From NCBI RefSeq assembly GCF_030694575.1, contig NZ_JAUYUS010000058.1:26479-90478 (forward strand): DNA of 64,000 nt, read 5' to 3'. The translations under genes and the position numbers were made by a program. The stretch is from Parvibaculum sp. GTDB lineage: Bacteria; Pseudomonadota; Alphaproteobacteria; Parvibaculales; Parvibaculaceae. Positions 17,456-25,527 of the stretch are shown piece by piece (within the stretch, counting starts at the first letter, position 1; each line of letters opens with the position of its first letter). Below the pieces are notes generated by a model that was given only the letters and a program-made list of their open reading frames with translations, was not told the DNA's origin and did no database searches.

Positions 17456-18508
17456 TCAGTCGCCGCCGGCCGCCATCACGATGTTCGGCTTGCGGGCGCG
17501 CGGTGTCGTCAGCCGGAACATGTCCGGCCGGACGAAGGCGAAACCGAGCGGCGTATTCTCGACCAGCCTGAAGGCGAGGATCGGCGTCACGACGGCTATC
17601 GTCGTCGAGATCAGCGTAATGAGATCGCCATTGTCGAGGCCGAGCCTGGTCAGGACGATGCGCATGGTCGCCATGGGCAGGAAGAACGTGAGAAAGACAT
17701 AGAGAGAATGACGGCCGACATAGGCGATCGGTCCGGCAAGCCCGCGCGATGCGAGCAGACTTACCAGCATGATCGCGCTTCCCGCGCCGGCGAAGCCCAT
17801 CAGCAACTCGAGCGCGCGGATGTCGACCAGATGCGAGAAGACGACGGTGCCGACGCAGGCAAGCATGAGGCCCGCAAGACCCGCCGACTTCGCCGGGTAG
17901 ACGCGCGCCCAGTCCGCGATCTGGAATATCTGCTTTGCGCCATAGACGCCGGTAACGAACCAGATGAAGCGCCAGGCGAATTCGTCCAGCAGCATCCAGC
18001 CCGTATCGAGCCGCGTGAAATAAAGCGCGAGAGCGAAGAAGAAGACGAAGAAAGGCCGCGCCTCGCGCAGCAGCCGCATGGTGACGAAGAACATCGCGAG
18101 CGAATAGATGAACCAGAGCACGGCGAAAGGCTGGATCGGGATCATCAGCAGGTCGACATAAGTGACCTGCCATGCGCCTTCATGGGGGATCATCTTGATG
18201 CCGATCTGGATGACCGACCAGAGCACGTAGAAATAGGCGAAATGGACGATCTTGCCGTCGACGAATTTCCGCAGGTCGCCGAACAGCGCCTTGTAGGCGA
18301 AGAGGCCGGCGACGAGGAAGAAGAGCGGCATCCGGAAAGGTTTCGCGAACTCCGCGATCGCACCGAAAACGAGCGGCATATGGCCGATGGCATTCGAAAC
18401 GCCGAAGGTCGTGTGTTCCATCACGACCAGAATGATCGTCAGGCCTTTTGCCGTATCGATCCAGTTAATGCGCTGTTTCGAAACAACCGATGTGCTTGCG
18501 CCGGCCAT
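17456..18508 (-). CDS. Acyltransferase 3 family membrane protein
   Basis: 350 aa with about ten membrane helices. The N-terminal motif WIDTAKGLTIILVVMEH and the later FRMPLFFLVAGLF match the acyltransferase 3 (OafA/OpgC-like) family, in which the early His and an Arg act in acetyl or succinyl transfer to sugars or lipids in the envelope. The acceptor is not known, and no polysaccharide genes are adjacent. There is no SGNH domain. The start follows an AGGAG-like stretch (AGGAGCC) on the minus strand. Confidence 0.8.
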   Translation of the reverse strand: MAGASTSVVSKQRINWIDTAKGLTIILVVMEHTTFGVSNAIGHMPLVFGAIAEFAKPFRMPLFFLVAGLFAYKALFGDLRKFVDGKIVHFAYFYVLWSVIQIGIKMIPHEGAWQVTYVDLLMIPIQPFAVLWFIYSLAMFFVTMRLLREARPFFVFFFALALYFTRLDTGWMLLDEFAWRFIWFVTGVYGAKQIFQIADWARVYPAKSAGLAGLMLACVGTVVFSHLVDIRALELLMGFAGAGSAIMLVSLLASRGLAGPIAYVGRHSLYVFLTFFLPMATMRIVLTRLGLDNGDLITLISTTIAVVTPILAFRLVENTPLGFAFVRPDMFRLTTPRARKPNIVMAAGGD

Positions 18509-18634
18509 TGAGGGCTCCTGAGGCTCGAAAAAATACGGTTTCTGTCCCTTTGGGGGATGAAAACCGGTTCTTGAAGCTTCAGAAGCAGCTTTCGCGCCAG
18601 ACGGGCGGGCCGGGCGTTCATGGTTAAGGGCGGC

Positions 18635-19537
18635 TTAAAGACCTACCATCCGCCGGATCTCCACCGGTGTATGTCCGGCGGAACGGAGTTCCCTCAGGCC
18701 CATGTCCTTCGCGCTTTTGGACAGGCGCCGCCCCGTTTCGTCGCGGATGAGACCGTGATGGCGATAGCGGGGCTCGGGCAGGCCAAGCAGCACCTGCAGG
18801 ATGCGGTGAATGTAGGTTGCCGGAAACAGGTCCTGGCCGCGCGTCACGAGCGTCACGCCCTGCAACGCATCGTCCACCGTGACCGCCAGATGATAGCTCG
18901 TCGGCACATCCTTGCGGGCGACGATGACGTCGCCGAAGAGTTCGGGCTTCACCTCCAGCGTGCCGTTGTCTCCGCCCGGACTGATGCCTTCCTCGTGAAA
19001 GGTCACGGGCGCACCCGTCATCGTTTCCGCGATGCGAAGCGCCTTCTCCGTGTCGAGCCGCCAGGCATAGCTGCGGCCTTCCCACATCAGATGGTTGCGG
19101 CGCTCGCGCGAAATTTCCTTGTAGATGCCCGGATAGACCGGCGCGCCGTCCGGGTCCACCGGCCAGTTCCGGAGGGGAATGCCGGAGGCGGCGATGGCGT
19201 CGTTGATTTCCTTTCTCGTCGCGAAGCAGGGATAGACGACATCGAGTTGCTGCAGGCGCCTCAGCGCCTTTTCGTAATCGTCGAAATGTTCCGACTGACG
19301 GCGTACCGGCCGTTCCCATTCGATGCCGAGCCAGGCGAGGTCGTCGTAAATGCCTTGCTCGTATTCCGGGCGGCAGCGGCCGGTATCGATGTCCTCGATG
19401 CGAAGCAGGAAGCGTCCGCCGAGCGTCTTCGCCAGATCGAAGGCGAAAAGCGCGGAATAGGCATGACCGAGATGGAGCCAGCCGTTGGGGCTCGGCGCAA
19501 AGCGCAGAACCTCGGGCCCGCCTGTCTTCTCCTGCAT
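18635..19537 (-). CDS. gluQ: Glutamyl-Q tRNA(Asp) synthetase
   Basis: 300 aa. It is a paralogue of the GluRS catalytic core without the anticodon-binding domain, and attaches glutamate to queuosine at position 34 of tRNA(Asp). HIGH-type motif FAPSPNGWLHLGHAYSAL at residues 13-30 and the KMSKS-equivalent RRLSKS near residue 274. The zinc site looks degenerate: E. coli GluQ-RS has CxC in the insert, here the matching sequence is YPCFATRKEI, with Ala for the second Cys. The start is set where the conserved N-terminus begins. Confidence 0.9.
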   Translation of the reverse strand: MQEKTGGPEVLRFAPSPNGWLHLGHAYSALFAFDLAKTLGGRFLLRIEDIDTGRCRPEYEQGIYDDLAWLGIEWERPVRRQSEHFDDYEKALRRLQQLDVVYPCFATRKEINDAIAASGIPLRNWPVDPDGAPVYPGIYKEISRERRNHLMWEGRSYAWRLDTEKALRIAETMTGAPVTFHEEGISPGGDNGTLEVKPELFGDVIVARKDVPTSYHLAVTVDDALQGVTLVTRGQDLFPATYIHRILQVLLGLPEPRYRHHGLIRDETGRRLSKSAKDMGLRELRSAGHTPVEIRRMVGL

Positions 19538-19619
19538 TGAAACCCCGGCTTCGAGAGGCTTAGTGTGGGCCGCATTGATAGCCCGCATGGGCGCGTGGCG
19601 GAAGAGGAGGCGTGGAACG

Positions 19620-20294
19620 ATGACGTTGAGCGGACCGGGCGTGGCGGCGGCAAGCGGCCGGACGAAGCAGCTTGTCATCCTCTGTCACGGCTATGGCTCG
19701 GATGGCGACGACCTCATTTCGCTCGCGCCCTATTGGCAGCGGCTGATGCCCGACGCCGCCTTCGTCGCACCCAACGCGCCCGCGCGCTGCGACGGCAATC
19801 CGATGGGCTACCAATGGTTTCCGATCTCGCGGCTCGATCCGTCGGAGATCGAGCGCGGGGTCGATGCGGCCGCGCCGCTGCTCGACCGGTTCATCGACGA
19901 TCAGTTGAAGCTGCGCGGGCTCGACGGGTCGCAACTCGCTCTTGTTGGGTTCAGCCAGGGCACCATGATGGCGCTTCATGTGGGGTTGCGGCGGGAGATC
20001 GCGCCGGTCGGCATCCTCGGTTATTCGGGCGCCCTTGCCGCTCCCGAGCGTCTCGCCGCCGACCTCAGGTGCCGTCCGCCGGTCCTGATGGTCCATGGCG
20101 ATATCGACGACATGCTGCCGGTTTCGCGCATGCATCAGGCGGTTCAGGCGCTGGGAGAGGCGGGGCTTTCGGTGCAATGGCATGTGTCGCGGGGCCTCGG
20201 ACACAGCATCGACCAGACAGGGCTCGACCTCGGCGGGCGTTTCCTTGCCGACGCCTTTGCCGGCAGGCTGGCCGGCGCGGCTGTAACGGGTTGA
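19620..20294 (+). CDS. Carboxylesterase/phospholipase family alpha/beta hydrolase
   Basis: 224 aa, close to the usual 220 for this family (YpfH/EstB type). Start ATG follows GAGGAGG by nine bases. Oxyanion segment ILCHGYGSDGDDL, nucleophile GFSQG (Ser112), acid Asp163 in HGDIDDMLP and His195 in GLGHSID complete the triad. These soluble enzymes cleave short-chain or lyso-phospholipid esters. It diverges from gluQ with 82 bp between. Substrate unknown. Confidence 0.85.
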   Translation: MTLSGPGVAAASGRTKQLVILCHGYGSDGDDLISLAPYWQRLMPDAAFVAPNAPARCDGNPMGYQWFPISRLDPSEIERGVDAAAPLLDRFIDDQLKLRGLDGSQLALVGFSQGTMMALHVGLRREIAPVGILGYSGALAAPERLAADLRCRPPVLMVHGDIDDMLPVSRMHQAVQALGEAGLSVQWHVSRGLGHSIDQTGLDLGGRFLADAFAGRLAGAAVTG

Positions 20295-20403
20295 GCCGGG
20301 GACCAGGAGTTGGCGGCTTCACAAAGCCGTCGCACCAGATATAGTAAGATCAGGCAGTTGAGAGGCCGGTCGTTTTGAAGCCCTATGGCCTCAGGAGGGT
20401 GGC

Positions 20404-20964
20404 GTGCACGGAACGTTTGCCGCGCCGGATGCTTGTCCGGCTCTTGTCTTGAATGCGGATTACAGGCCGCTCAGCTACTACCCTCTGTCGCTCTGGTCAT
20501 GGCAGGACGCGATCAAGGCGGTGTTTCTCGACCGCGTGAACATCGTCTCGTCCTACGAAACGCTTGTGCGCTCTCCGACCTTCGAAATGCAACTGCCGAG
20601 CGTCGTCTCCCTGAAATCCTATGTGAAGCCGACGCGCTTTCCGGCGTTCACGCGGTTCAATCTTTTTCTCCGCGACCGCTTCACCTGCCAGTATTGCACC
20701 GCGCGGCACGAGCTTACTTTCGATCACGTGATCCCGCGCTCGCGCGGCGGGCAGACGACGTGGGAAAACGTCGTCACGGCCTGCGCGCCCTGCAATCTCA
20801 AAAAAGGCGGCAAGATGCCGGAGCAGGCGGCGATGTTTCCGATGCAGGCGCCGTTCCGGCCGTCGGTGAGCGATCTGCACAAGAACGGCCGCGCGTTCCC
20901 GCCCAACTATCTGCATGAGAGCTGGCAGGACTATCTCTACTGGGACAGCGAGCTGGAGCCGTAA
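20404..20964 (+). CDS. HNH endonuclease-like protein
   Basis: 186 aa from a GTG just after AGGAGGGT. The C-terminal half carries a zinc-type HNH motif: Cys95/Cys98 (CQYC), Asp107-His108 (FDHVIPRSRGG), Asn122 (WENVV) and Cys127/Cys130 (CAPCN). The N-terminal ~80 residues (LNADYRPLSYYPLSLWSW) are typical of a widespread single-domain HNH family found as a housekeeping gene in alphaproteobacteria; it is not a homing enzyme by context. Its biological target is unknown. It converges with coq7 with a 6-bp gap. Confidence 0.85.
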   Translation: MHGTFAAPDACPALVLNADYRPLSYYPLSLWSWQDAIKAVFLDRVNIVSSYETLVRSPTFEMQLPSVVSLKSYVKPTRFPAFTRFNLFLRDRFTCQYCTARHELTFDHVIPRSRGGQTTWENVVTACAPCNLKKGGKMPEQAAMFPMQAPFRPSVSDLHKNGRAFPPNYLHESWQDYLYWDSELEP

Positions 20965-20970
20965 GGCCCG

Positions 20971-21552
20971 TCAGACTTTTTCGGAGACCTTGATCGCAAG
21001 CCGGCAGGCGGCCTTGATCGCGCCGGACAGCAGCGGATAGGCGGGCGCTTCCTTCGCGCCGGCTTCTATCGCCTCGTCGCGATGCTGTACTTCTTCCAGG
21101 CGGAACTTCTCGATCGTGTCGCGAAGCGGCTCCTCCTCTTCGCCCATCTGGTCGAGCCGGTTCACCTGCGACCGATAATGTTCGTCGATCACTTCTTCCA
21201 CGGCGGCGGTGCAGGCATGCGCAGCCTTCTCGCCGAGCAGCGCCGTTGCTGCGCCGAGCGCAAAGCCCGCCACATGCCAGACCGGCGCGAAGGCCGTCGG
21301 CCGCACGCCGCGTTCGTTCACGATTTCGCTGAAGCGCGCGAGATGGACTTCCTCGTCCTTCGCCATGCGCTCGAGCGCGGCGGCGATTTCCTGCTTGTGG
21401 GGCAGGTAGCGGAAGACGGCGCGCTGGCCTTCATAGATGCGCACCGCGCCATACTCGCCCGCGTGGTCGACACGGATCATTTCCTCGATGGCGGCATCGC
21501 GCGCGCGGCCGGGCTGCGCGGAGACGCGGGGCGTTTTCGGCGTGGCGGGCAT
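20971..21552 (-). CDS. coq7: Demethoxyubiquinone hydroxylase
   Basis: 193 aa. Ferritin-like diiron monooxygenase that hydroxylates demethoxyubiquinone at C6, the penultimate ubiquinone step. Iron ligands are visible as Glu in DHAGEYGAVRIYEGQ, EExH in DEEVHLARF, Glu in VEEVIDEHY and ExxH in LEEVQHRDEA. It associates peripherally with the inner membrane through hydrophobic helices (around 94-112). The start codon overlaps the dsbB stop as TGATG, so the two are coupled. Confidence 0.93.
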   Translation of the reverse strand: MPATPKTPRVSAQPGRARDAAIEEMIRVDHAGEYGAVRIYEGQRAVFRYLPHKQEIAAALERMAKDEEVHLARFSEIVNERGVRPTAFAPVWHVAGFALGAATALLGEKAAHACTAAVEEVIDEHYRSQVNRLDQMGEEEEPLRDTIEKFRLEEVQHRDEAIEAGAKEAPAYPLLSGAIKAACRLAIKVSEKV

Positions 21553-22082
21553 CAGACCTCTCCTCTGCTCTCACGGAAATAGCGCAGCAGGGGCAGGGCG
21601 GAAAGGGCGGCGAGCGCCAAAGTGATGAGCATGTTGAACCCCGCCAGCGAAATGCCGAACAGCCGCCATGCGGCATCGTCGCAGCGCGGTGCCTTCGCGC
21701 CGCCATGGAGTGCCGACTGCAAATCCTCGAGCGAGTTGGCGACGAGGCCGCCGGCGCCGCAGGTGTCGGGTCCCGGCCACCATTTGTACTCGACGCCCAC
21801 ATGGTAAAACGACAGGCCCGCCCCGGCGAGATAGGCCAGCAGGCAGAGCCCGAGAAAGACCAGGACGCCGATGCCGATATTCGCCTCGCGCGACAGGATG
21901 CCCGCGATCAGCGCCGCCCCGATGGCGAAATAATGCGGCTGGCGGCCCTGCAGGCAGAGCGAGCAGGGCACATATCCAAGCACATGCTCGAAAAAGAGCG
22001 CGCCCGCGAGGGTGGCGACGCTCACGGCGATCAGGATCCAGGGGATGGCGTTCGAGGGGATGCGTTCCGTCATGGGCGGCAT
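21552..22082 (-). CDS. dsbB: DsbB-family disulfide bond formation protein
   Basis: 176 aa with four membrane helices. Cys40 and Cys43 (PCSLC) form the quinone-reducing pair; Cys108 and Cys134 in the second periplasmic loop form the DsbA-oxidising pair. DsbB passes electrons from DsbA to ubiquinone, and here it is cotranslated with a ubiquinone biosynthesis gene. An alternative start three codons in (22073) is possible; neither has a clear ribosome site. Confidence 0.85.
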   Translation of the reverse strand: MPPMTERIPSNAIPWILIAVSVATLAGALFFEHVLGYVPCSLCLQGRQPHYFAIGAALIAGILSREANIGIGVLVFLGLCLLAYLAGAGLSFYHVGVEYKWWPGPDTCGAGGLVANSLEDLQSALHGGAKAPRCDDAAWRLFGISLAGFNMLITLALAALSALPLLRYFRESRGEV

Positions 22083-22191
22083 TCAAGCACGGGCCCCGCC
22101 CCTTGTCCCGTGCCTTGTCGCCGCATATCGGCCCCGCCTTCTTTTCGATTGAAGGCGCGGGCCAGCCCATTATGATGCGCCCGCGCTCAGG

Positions 22192-22277
22192 GCCCCTGTG
22201 GCGGAATGGTAGACGCGGCAGACTCAAAATCTGTTGTTGGCAACAACGTGCTGGTTCGAGTCCGGCCAGGGGCACCA
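22192..22277 (+). tRNA. tRNA-Leu(CAA)
   Basis: 86 nt with encoded CCA. Acceptor GCCCCTG pairs with CAGGGGC (22267-22273). Anticodon loop CTCAAAA gives anticodon CAA (reads UUG). A long variable arm, TGTTGGCAACAACG, marks a class II tRNA. T loop is TTCGAGT. No integrase or duplicated 3' end is nearby. Confidence 0.95.
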
Positions 22278-22514
22278 ATCCTTTCGATGGTTCGAGCCGT
22301 GGCTCGCCATTCGTCCGGGCCCATCCGGATTTTTCCCCGTGCCGCTCTGACCGCATTCCACCCGGTTTGGCAGGAGACGGTCTTTTTGCTGGATAAGTTT
22401 CCGTGAATGAAACTTGTCCCCGGTTTTTGCCGGCGGGCGCGGCGGTCCGGCGGGCCGGTTTCGAGCAGGGTTTATCCCCGAAATATCATCTGTGCACGGA
22501 TGGAAGTGTACTTG

Positions 22515-22542
22515 TGACAGTTCGATGACAGTTTGATGACAG
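22515..22542 (-). promoter_or_regulatory. Pho-box-like triplet (PhoB half-sites at 11-bp period)
   Basis: Minus strand reads CTGTCATCAAA, CTGTCATCGAA, CTGTCA: three near-consensus half-sites 11 bp apart. A weak -10-like TACACT follows on the minus strand. In this direction transcription would run antisense to tRNA-Leu toward dsbB-coq7, 430 bp away; the plus-strand neighbour is the flavodoxin-like gene 126 bp to the right. Confidence 0.6.
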
Positions 22543-22600
22543 TCGCGGGATAACTCGGCCAAACGTCCCCTGAATCAACCTTGCAGAAGCCGGTCATATA

Positions 22601-22630
22601 TTTAATTGACTGATTAATTAAATTAGAATA
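22601..22630 (+). promoter_or_regulatory. AT-rich palindrome and likely promoter of the flavodoxin/ligase operon
   Basis: TTTAATT (22601-22607) and AATTAAA (22616-22622) form a 7-bp inverted repeat with 8-bp spacer in otherwise GC-rich DNA. TAGAAT (22625-22630) resembles a -10 box. The site lies 38 bp before the first gene and could bind the TetR regulator encoded at the end of the operon. Confidence 0.5.
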
Positions 22631-22667
22631 CGACTCCGAAACCGGCGACGGAATTCGGAGAGAAGCG

Positions 22668-23312
22668 ATGAAAGCCCTCATCCTCAATGGCAGCCCCCGG
22701 CGGAACGGCAATTCGGCCGCGCTGGCGCAGGCCGTGAAAAAGGGACTGATCGAAGCCGGCCACGAGACGAAGTTCATTTTCGCTGACGATGCCGTCGCGC
22801 GTTTCCTGAGGGACTGCCGTCAGTGCCGCAGAGCGGACGGCGAATGCGGTATCGACGATGGCTTCCGCGCGATTTTCCTCGAGGACTTTCTGCCTGCGGA
22901 CGGTTTTATCGTGGCGACACCCGTCTATTGGTACGGCATGTCGGCTCAGCTCAAGGCTTTCTTCGACCGAATGTTCTGTTACGTCGCGGCGTCTCATCCG
23001 CAGTCGTCTTCGGTCGTCGAGCGGATGACGAGAAAGCGGGTCGGGCTTCTGTTGAGTTCCGAAGAGACGTTCCCGACGGTTGCGGCGGGCATCGTCCACC
23101 AGATTCAGGAATACAGCCGCTACACGAAATCGACCTTCACCGGAACGGTTCACGGCTACGGCAATGCGCGCGGCGACGTCGGACGGGATCCGCATCGGCC
23201 ACTGGCAAGCGCCGAACAATTCGGACGGGATTTTTTCACACGACACGCCACCGACTACCAGATCGATACGCCTCGGCCCGGGCGCGTCTGGGGTGAGTGC
23301 ACAACAGCGTAA
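22668..23312 (+). CDS. Flavodoxin-like NAD(P)H-dependent FMN reductase
   Basis: 214 aa. NADPH-dependent FMN reductase/flavodoxin-like fold: phosphate-binding loop ILNGSPRRNGNSAAL at residues 4-18, CRQCRRADGECGIDD around 52-66, TPVYWYGMSAQLKAFFDR at about 84-101. Members reduce quinones, azo compounds, nitro groups or metals through FMN. Two close Cys pairs (CRQC; CGI) resemble iron-sulfur flavoprotein relatives. First gene of a likely operon with a glutamine-synthetase-like ligase (22-bp gap), an amidohydrolase and a TetR regulator. Confidence 0.82.
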   Translation: MKALILNGSPRRNGNSAALAQAVKKGLIEAGHETKFIFADDAVARFLRDCRQCRRADGECGIDDGFRAIFLEDFLPADGFIVATPVYWYGMSAQLKAFFDRMFCYVAASHPQSSSVVERMTRKRVGLLLSSEETFPTVAAGIVHQIQEYSRYTKSTFTGTVHGYGNARGDVGRDPHRPLASAEQFGRDFFTRHATDYQIDTPRPGRVWGECTTA

Positions 23313-23334
23313 GCGGCCGACAAAGGGACTGACG

Positions 23335-24711
23335 ATGACCGACCCGCAACAAGCAACGGACCTGCAAGAACGTCTCGCCCGCGAGGGTGTCGAATACTGC
23401 TTTGCGACCTATGTCGACGTGCACGGCATTTCGAAGACGAAATGCGTTCCCATCAGTCATCTTGCCGACATGGTGCGGGGATCGGAGCTTTTTACCGTCG
23501 GCGCGCTCGAAGGCATGGGGCTTGTCGGGCCGCATTTCGATGAATGCGCCGCCGTTCCGGATCTCGCGACGGCGACGATCCTGCCATGGGACAGGAAGTA
23601 TTGTTGGTTTGCATCCGACCTCTATTTCCACGGCGCGCCCTACGAGAATTGCAGCCGCATCATTCTCAAGAAGGCGCTGGCGAAAGCCGCGGCGAAGAAC
23701 CTGAAATTCAATCTCGGCATCGAGCCGGAGTTCTATGTCTACCGGCGAACGCCGGAAGGTCTCGCGCCTCTTCAGCACGAGGCTTTTCACGGTCCGACGC
23801 CCGCCTACGATCTCCACCAGATATCTCTCGCCGGGCCGTTTCTCGAACAGTTGACGCGCTATGTCGAAGATTTGGGCTGGGGGCTCTATTCTTTCGATCA
23901 GGAAGGCGGACACGGCCAGTTCGAAATCGATTTCGGCTATGCCGATGCACTGACGACGGCGGACCGGCTCACTTTCTTCCGCTTCATGGTGAAGAGTCTC
24001 GCCCGCGCGCATGGCGCCGTCGCGAGCTTCATGCCCAAACCCTTCAGCAACGATTTCAGGTCCGGCGCGCATCACAACATGTCGCTGATGGATACGCGGA
24101 CGGGCGAACATCTGTTCGATGCCAAGGCGCGCCAGGCCGGTGAGATCGCGCGCGGCTACGGTCTCGACGCAACGGACGAGACGCTCCATTTCGCCGGCGG
24201 GTTGCTCACACATGCCGAAGCGCTTTGCGCGATAACTTGTCCAACGCACAATTCCTACAAGGGCCTGATCGCGCGCGGCGACATGCCGGATATGTCATGG
24301 GCGCCGGTGCTGCAGGCCTATGGCAGAAACAACCGCTCAGCGATGCTGCGACTGCCGATGAACCGGCCTTGCATCGAAAACCGTGCCCCGGACATGAGCG
24401 CCAATTTCTATCTCTCTTCCGCCTTGAGCCTCTATGCGGGGCTTGATGGTCTCGATCGGAAGATCGACCCCGGTCAGCCGCTCAACGACAATCTCTATCT
24501 GGAAGCGTCGCTCAGGGCGGGCCGGAATGTCCGGCGGCTGCCTCGCACCCTGCTGGAGGCGACGGAAGCATTCGAGGCGAGCGTCTTTGCGCGGGAAATG
24601 CTCGGCGACGCCTTCGTCGATATCTTCGCCGCGCAGAAGAAGAAGGAATGGGAGGCGCAGTTCTATGCGGTCTCGCCCGCCGAACGGGATCAATACCTGA
24701 CTTTTGTCTGA
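23335..24711 (+). CDS. Glutamine-synthetase-like ligase (GlnT / gamma-glutamylamide synthetase type)
   Basis: 458 aa from ATG after AAAGGGA; an open frame extends upstream through the previous gene but has no use. It belongs to the type III-like/GlnT branch: YVDVHGISKTKCVP, LPWDRKYCWFASDLYFHG, metal-site IEPEFYVYRR, GHGQFEIDF, MPKPFSNDFRSGAHHNMSL and TCPTHNSYKGL. GS-fold enzymes of this branch form gamma-glutamyl amides from amines such as methylamine, isopropylamine or aniline as well as ammonia. With an amidohydrolase next to it, an amine-activation role is more likely than nitrogen assimilation. Substrate unproven. Confidence 0.82.
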   Translation: MTDPQQATDLQERLAREGVEYCFATYVDVHGISKTKCVPISHLADMVRGSELFTVGALEGMGLVGPHFDECAAVPDLATATILPWDRKYCWFASDLYFHGAPYENCSRIILKKALAKAAAKNLKFNLGIEPEFYVYRRTPEGLAPLQHEAFHGPTPAYDLHQISLAGPFLEQLTRYVEDLGWGLYSFDQEGGHGQFEIDFGYADALTTADRLTFFRFMVKSLARAHGAVASFMPKPFSNDFRSGAHHNMSLMDTRTGEHLFDAKARQAGEIARGYGLDATDETLHFAGGLLTHAEALCAITCPTHNSYKGLIARGDMPDMSWAPVLQAYGRNNRSAMLRLPMNRPCIENRAPDMSANFYLSSALSLYAGLDGLDRKIDPGQPLNDNLYLEASLRAGRNVRRLPRTLLEATEAFEASVFAREMLGDAFVDIFAAQKKKEWEAQFYAVSPAERDQYLTFV

Positions 24712-24735
24712 GAGATCGAAAGAGGAGGCGCGACA

Positions 24736-25494
24736 ATGACTTCCTGGGCGCAATTGACAGGTCCCCAGTTGGGCGATCTGGTCAAAACCGAAGGACGTTC
24801 GCTTGCGGTCCTGCCGATCGGCGCTACCGAGCAGCACGGGCCTCACCTTGCAACCGGCACCGACACGCTTCTCGCCGACACGATCTGCCGGGAAGCGTGC
24901 CGGAGGCGCGGCGTGCCGATGCTGCCGGCGCTTCCCTATGGCTGTTCCTATGGCCACACCAACGCATGGCCGGGCACGCTGTCGCTCTCGCCGGAGACGC
25001 TGACGAGGGTGGTTTGCGAGCTCGCCCGCTGGGCCATCGATAATTCGGGCATCGACCGGCTTCTTTTCATCTCGGGACACGCGACGAACGGACCTTCCAT
25101 CGAAAGCGCCATTCTGCAGCTTCGCTATGAATATCCCCATGCGCGGTTTGCGACGCGGGGGCTTTGGGAAATTTCCGACGAGGCTCTTCGTCTCTACACC
25201 TCCGACGCCGCCGACATTCACGCGAATGTGGCGGAGACCTCGATGGTAATGGCCATCGATCCGGACAGCGTCCAGATGGAAAGGGCGGAGGATGTAGAGG
25301 ACGTCACGGTGGGATTGATATGGCGCTACGCCATGCCGGCGGTGACCCCGAACGGCGTCGTCGGGCAGCCCTCGGGCTCTTCCGCCGCCGTGGGCCGGGA
25401 AATGCTGGACCGACTCATCCAGGACCTCGAAACTATGCTGAAGCAAGCCGAGGAAGAGGCATGGCCGGCCATCCCTCGTCCCGCAATGCGATGA
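24736..25494 (+). CDS. Creatininase-family amidohydrolase
   Basis: 252 aa, the size of creatininase. AGAGGAGG precedes the ATG. Metal ligands appear in order: Glu and His in TEQHGPHL, Asp in TDTLLAD, His in ISGHATNG, and Glu in HANVAETSMVMAI. The family includes creatinine amidohydrolase, FAPy hydrolase and MftE, all binuclear metal hydrolases acting on amide bonds. Adjacent to a gamma-glutamylamide-synthetase-like gene it may cleave a pathway amide. True creatininase activity is not implied. Confidence 0.82.
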   Translation: MTSWAQLTGPQLGDLVKTEGRSLAVLPIGATEQHGPHLATGTDTLLADTICREACRRRGVPMLPALPYGCSYGHTNAWPGTLSLSPETLTRVVCELARWAIDNSGIDRLLFISGHATNGPSIESAILQLRYEYPHARFATRGLWEISDEALRLYTSDAADIHANVAETSMVMAIDPDSVQMERAEDVEDVTVGLIWRYAMPAVTPNGVVGQPSGSSAAVGREMLDRLIQDLETMLKQAEEEAWPAIPRPAMR

Positions 25495-25527
25495 TGCGCC
25501 TCGCCGTCCAACGAGAAGAAACGGGTC

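Larger units (their letters stand above)
22278..22667. other. 390-bp intergenic region between tRNA-Leu and the flavodoxin-like gene
   Basis: No gene seen. It holds an inverted repeat (22391-22401 with 22409-22419, one T-G pair, 7-nt loop) followed by CCGGTTTTTGCCGG, the Pho-box-like triplet at 22515-22542, and an AT-rich palindrome at 22601-22622. The inverted repeat with T5 after it may end transcription from the tRNA. Confidence 0.6.

Noticed and set aside
22192..22277. Integration site of a mobile element at tRNA-Leu
   Set aside because: No integrase gene nearby and no duplicated tRNA 3' end was seen downstream.
22602..22621. CtrA site (TTAA-N7-TTAA)
   Set aside because: The TTAA copies are separated by 8 bp rather than 7; the region is better read as a palindrome plus -10 box.
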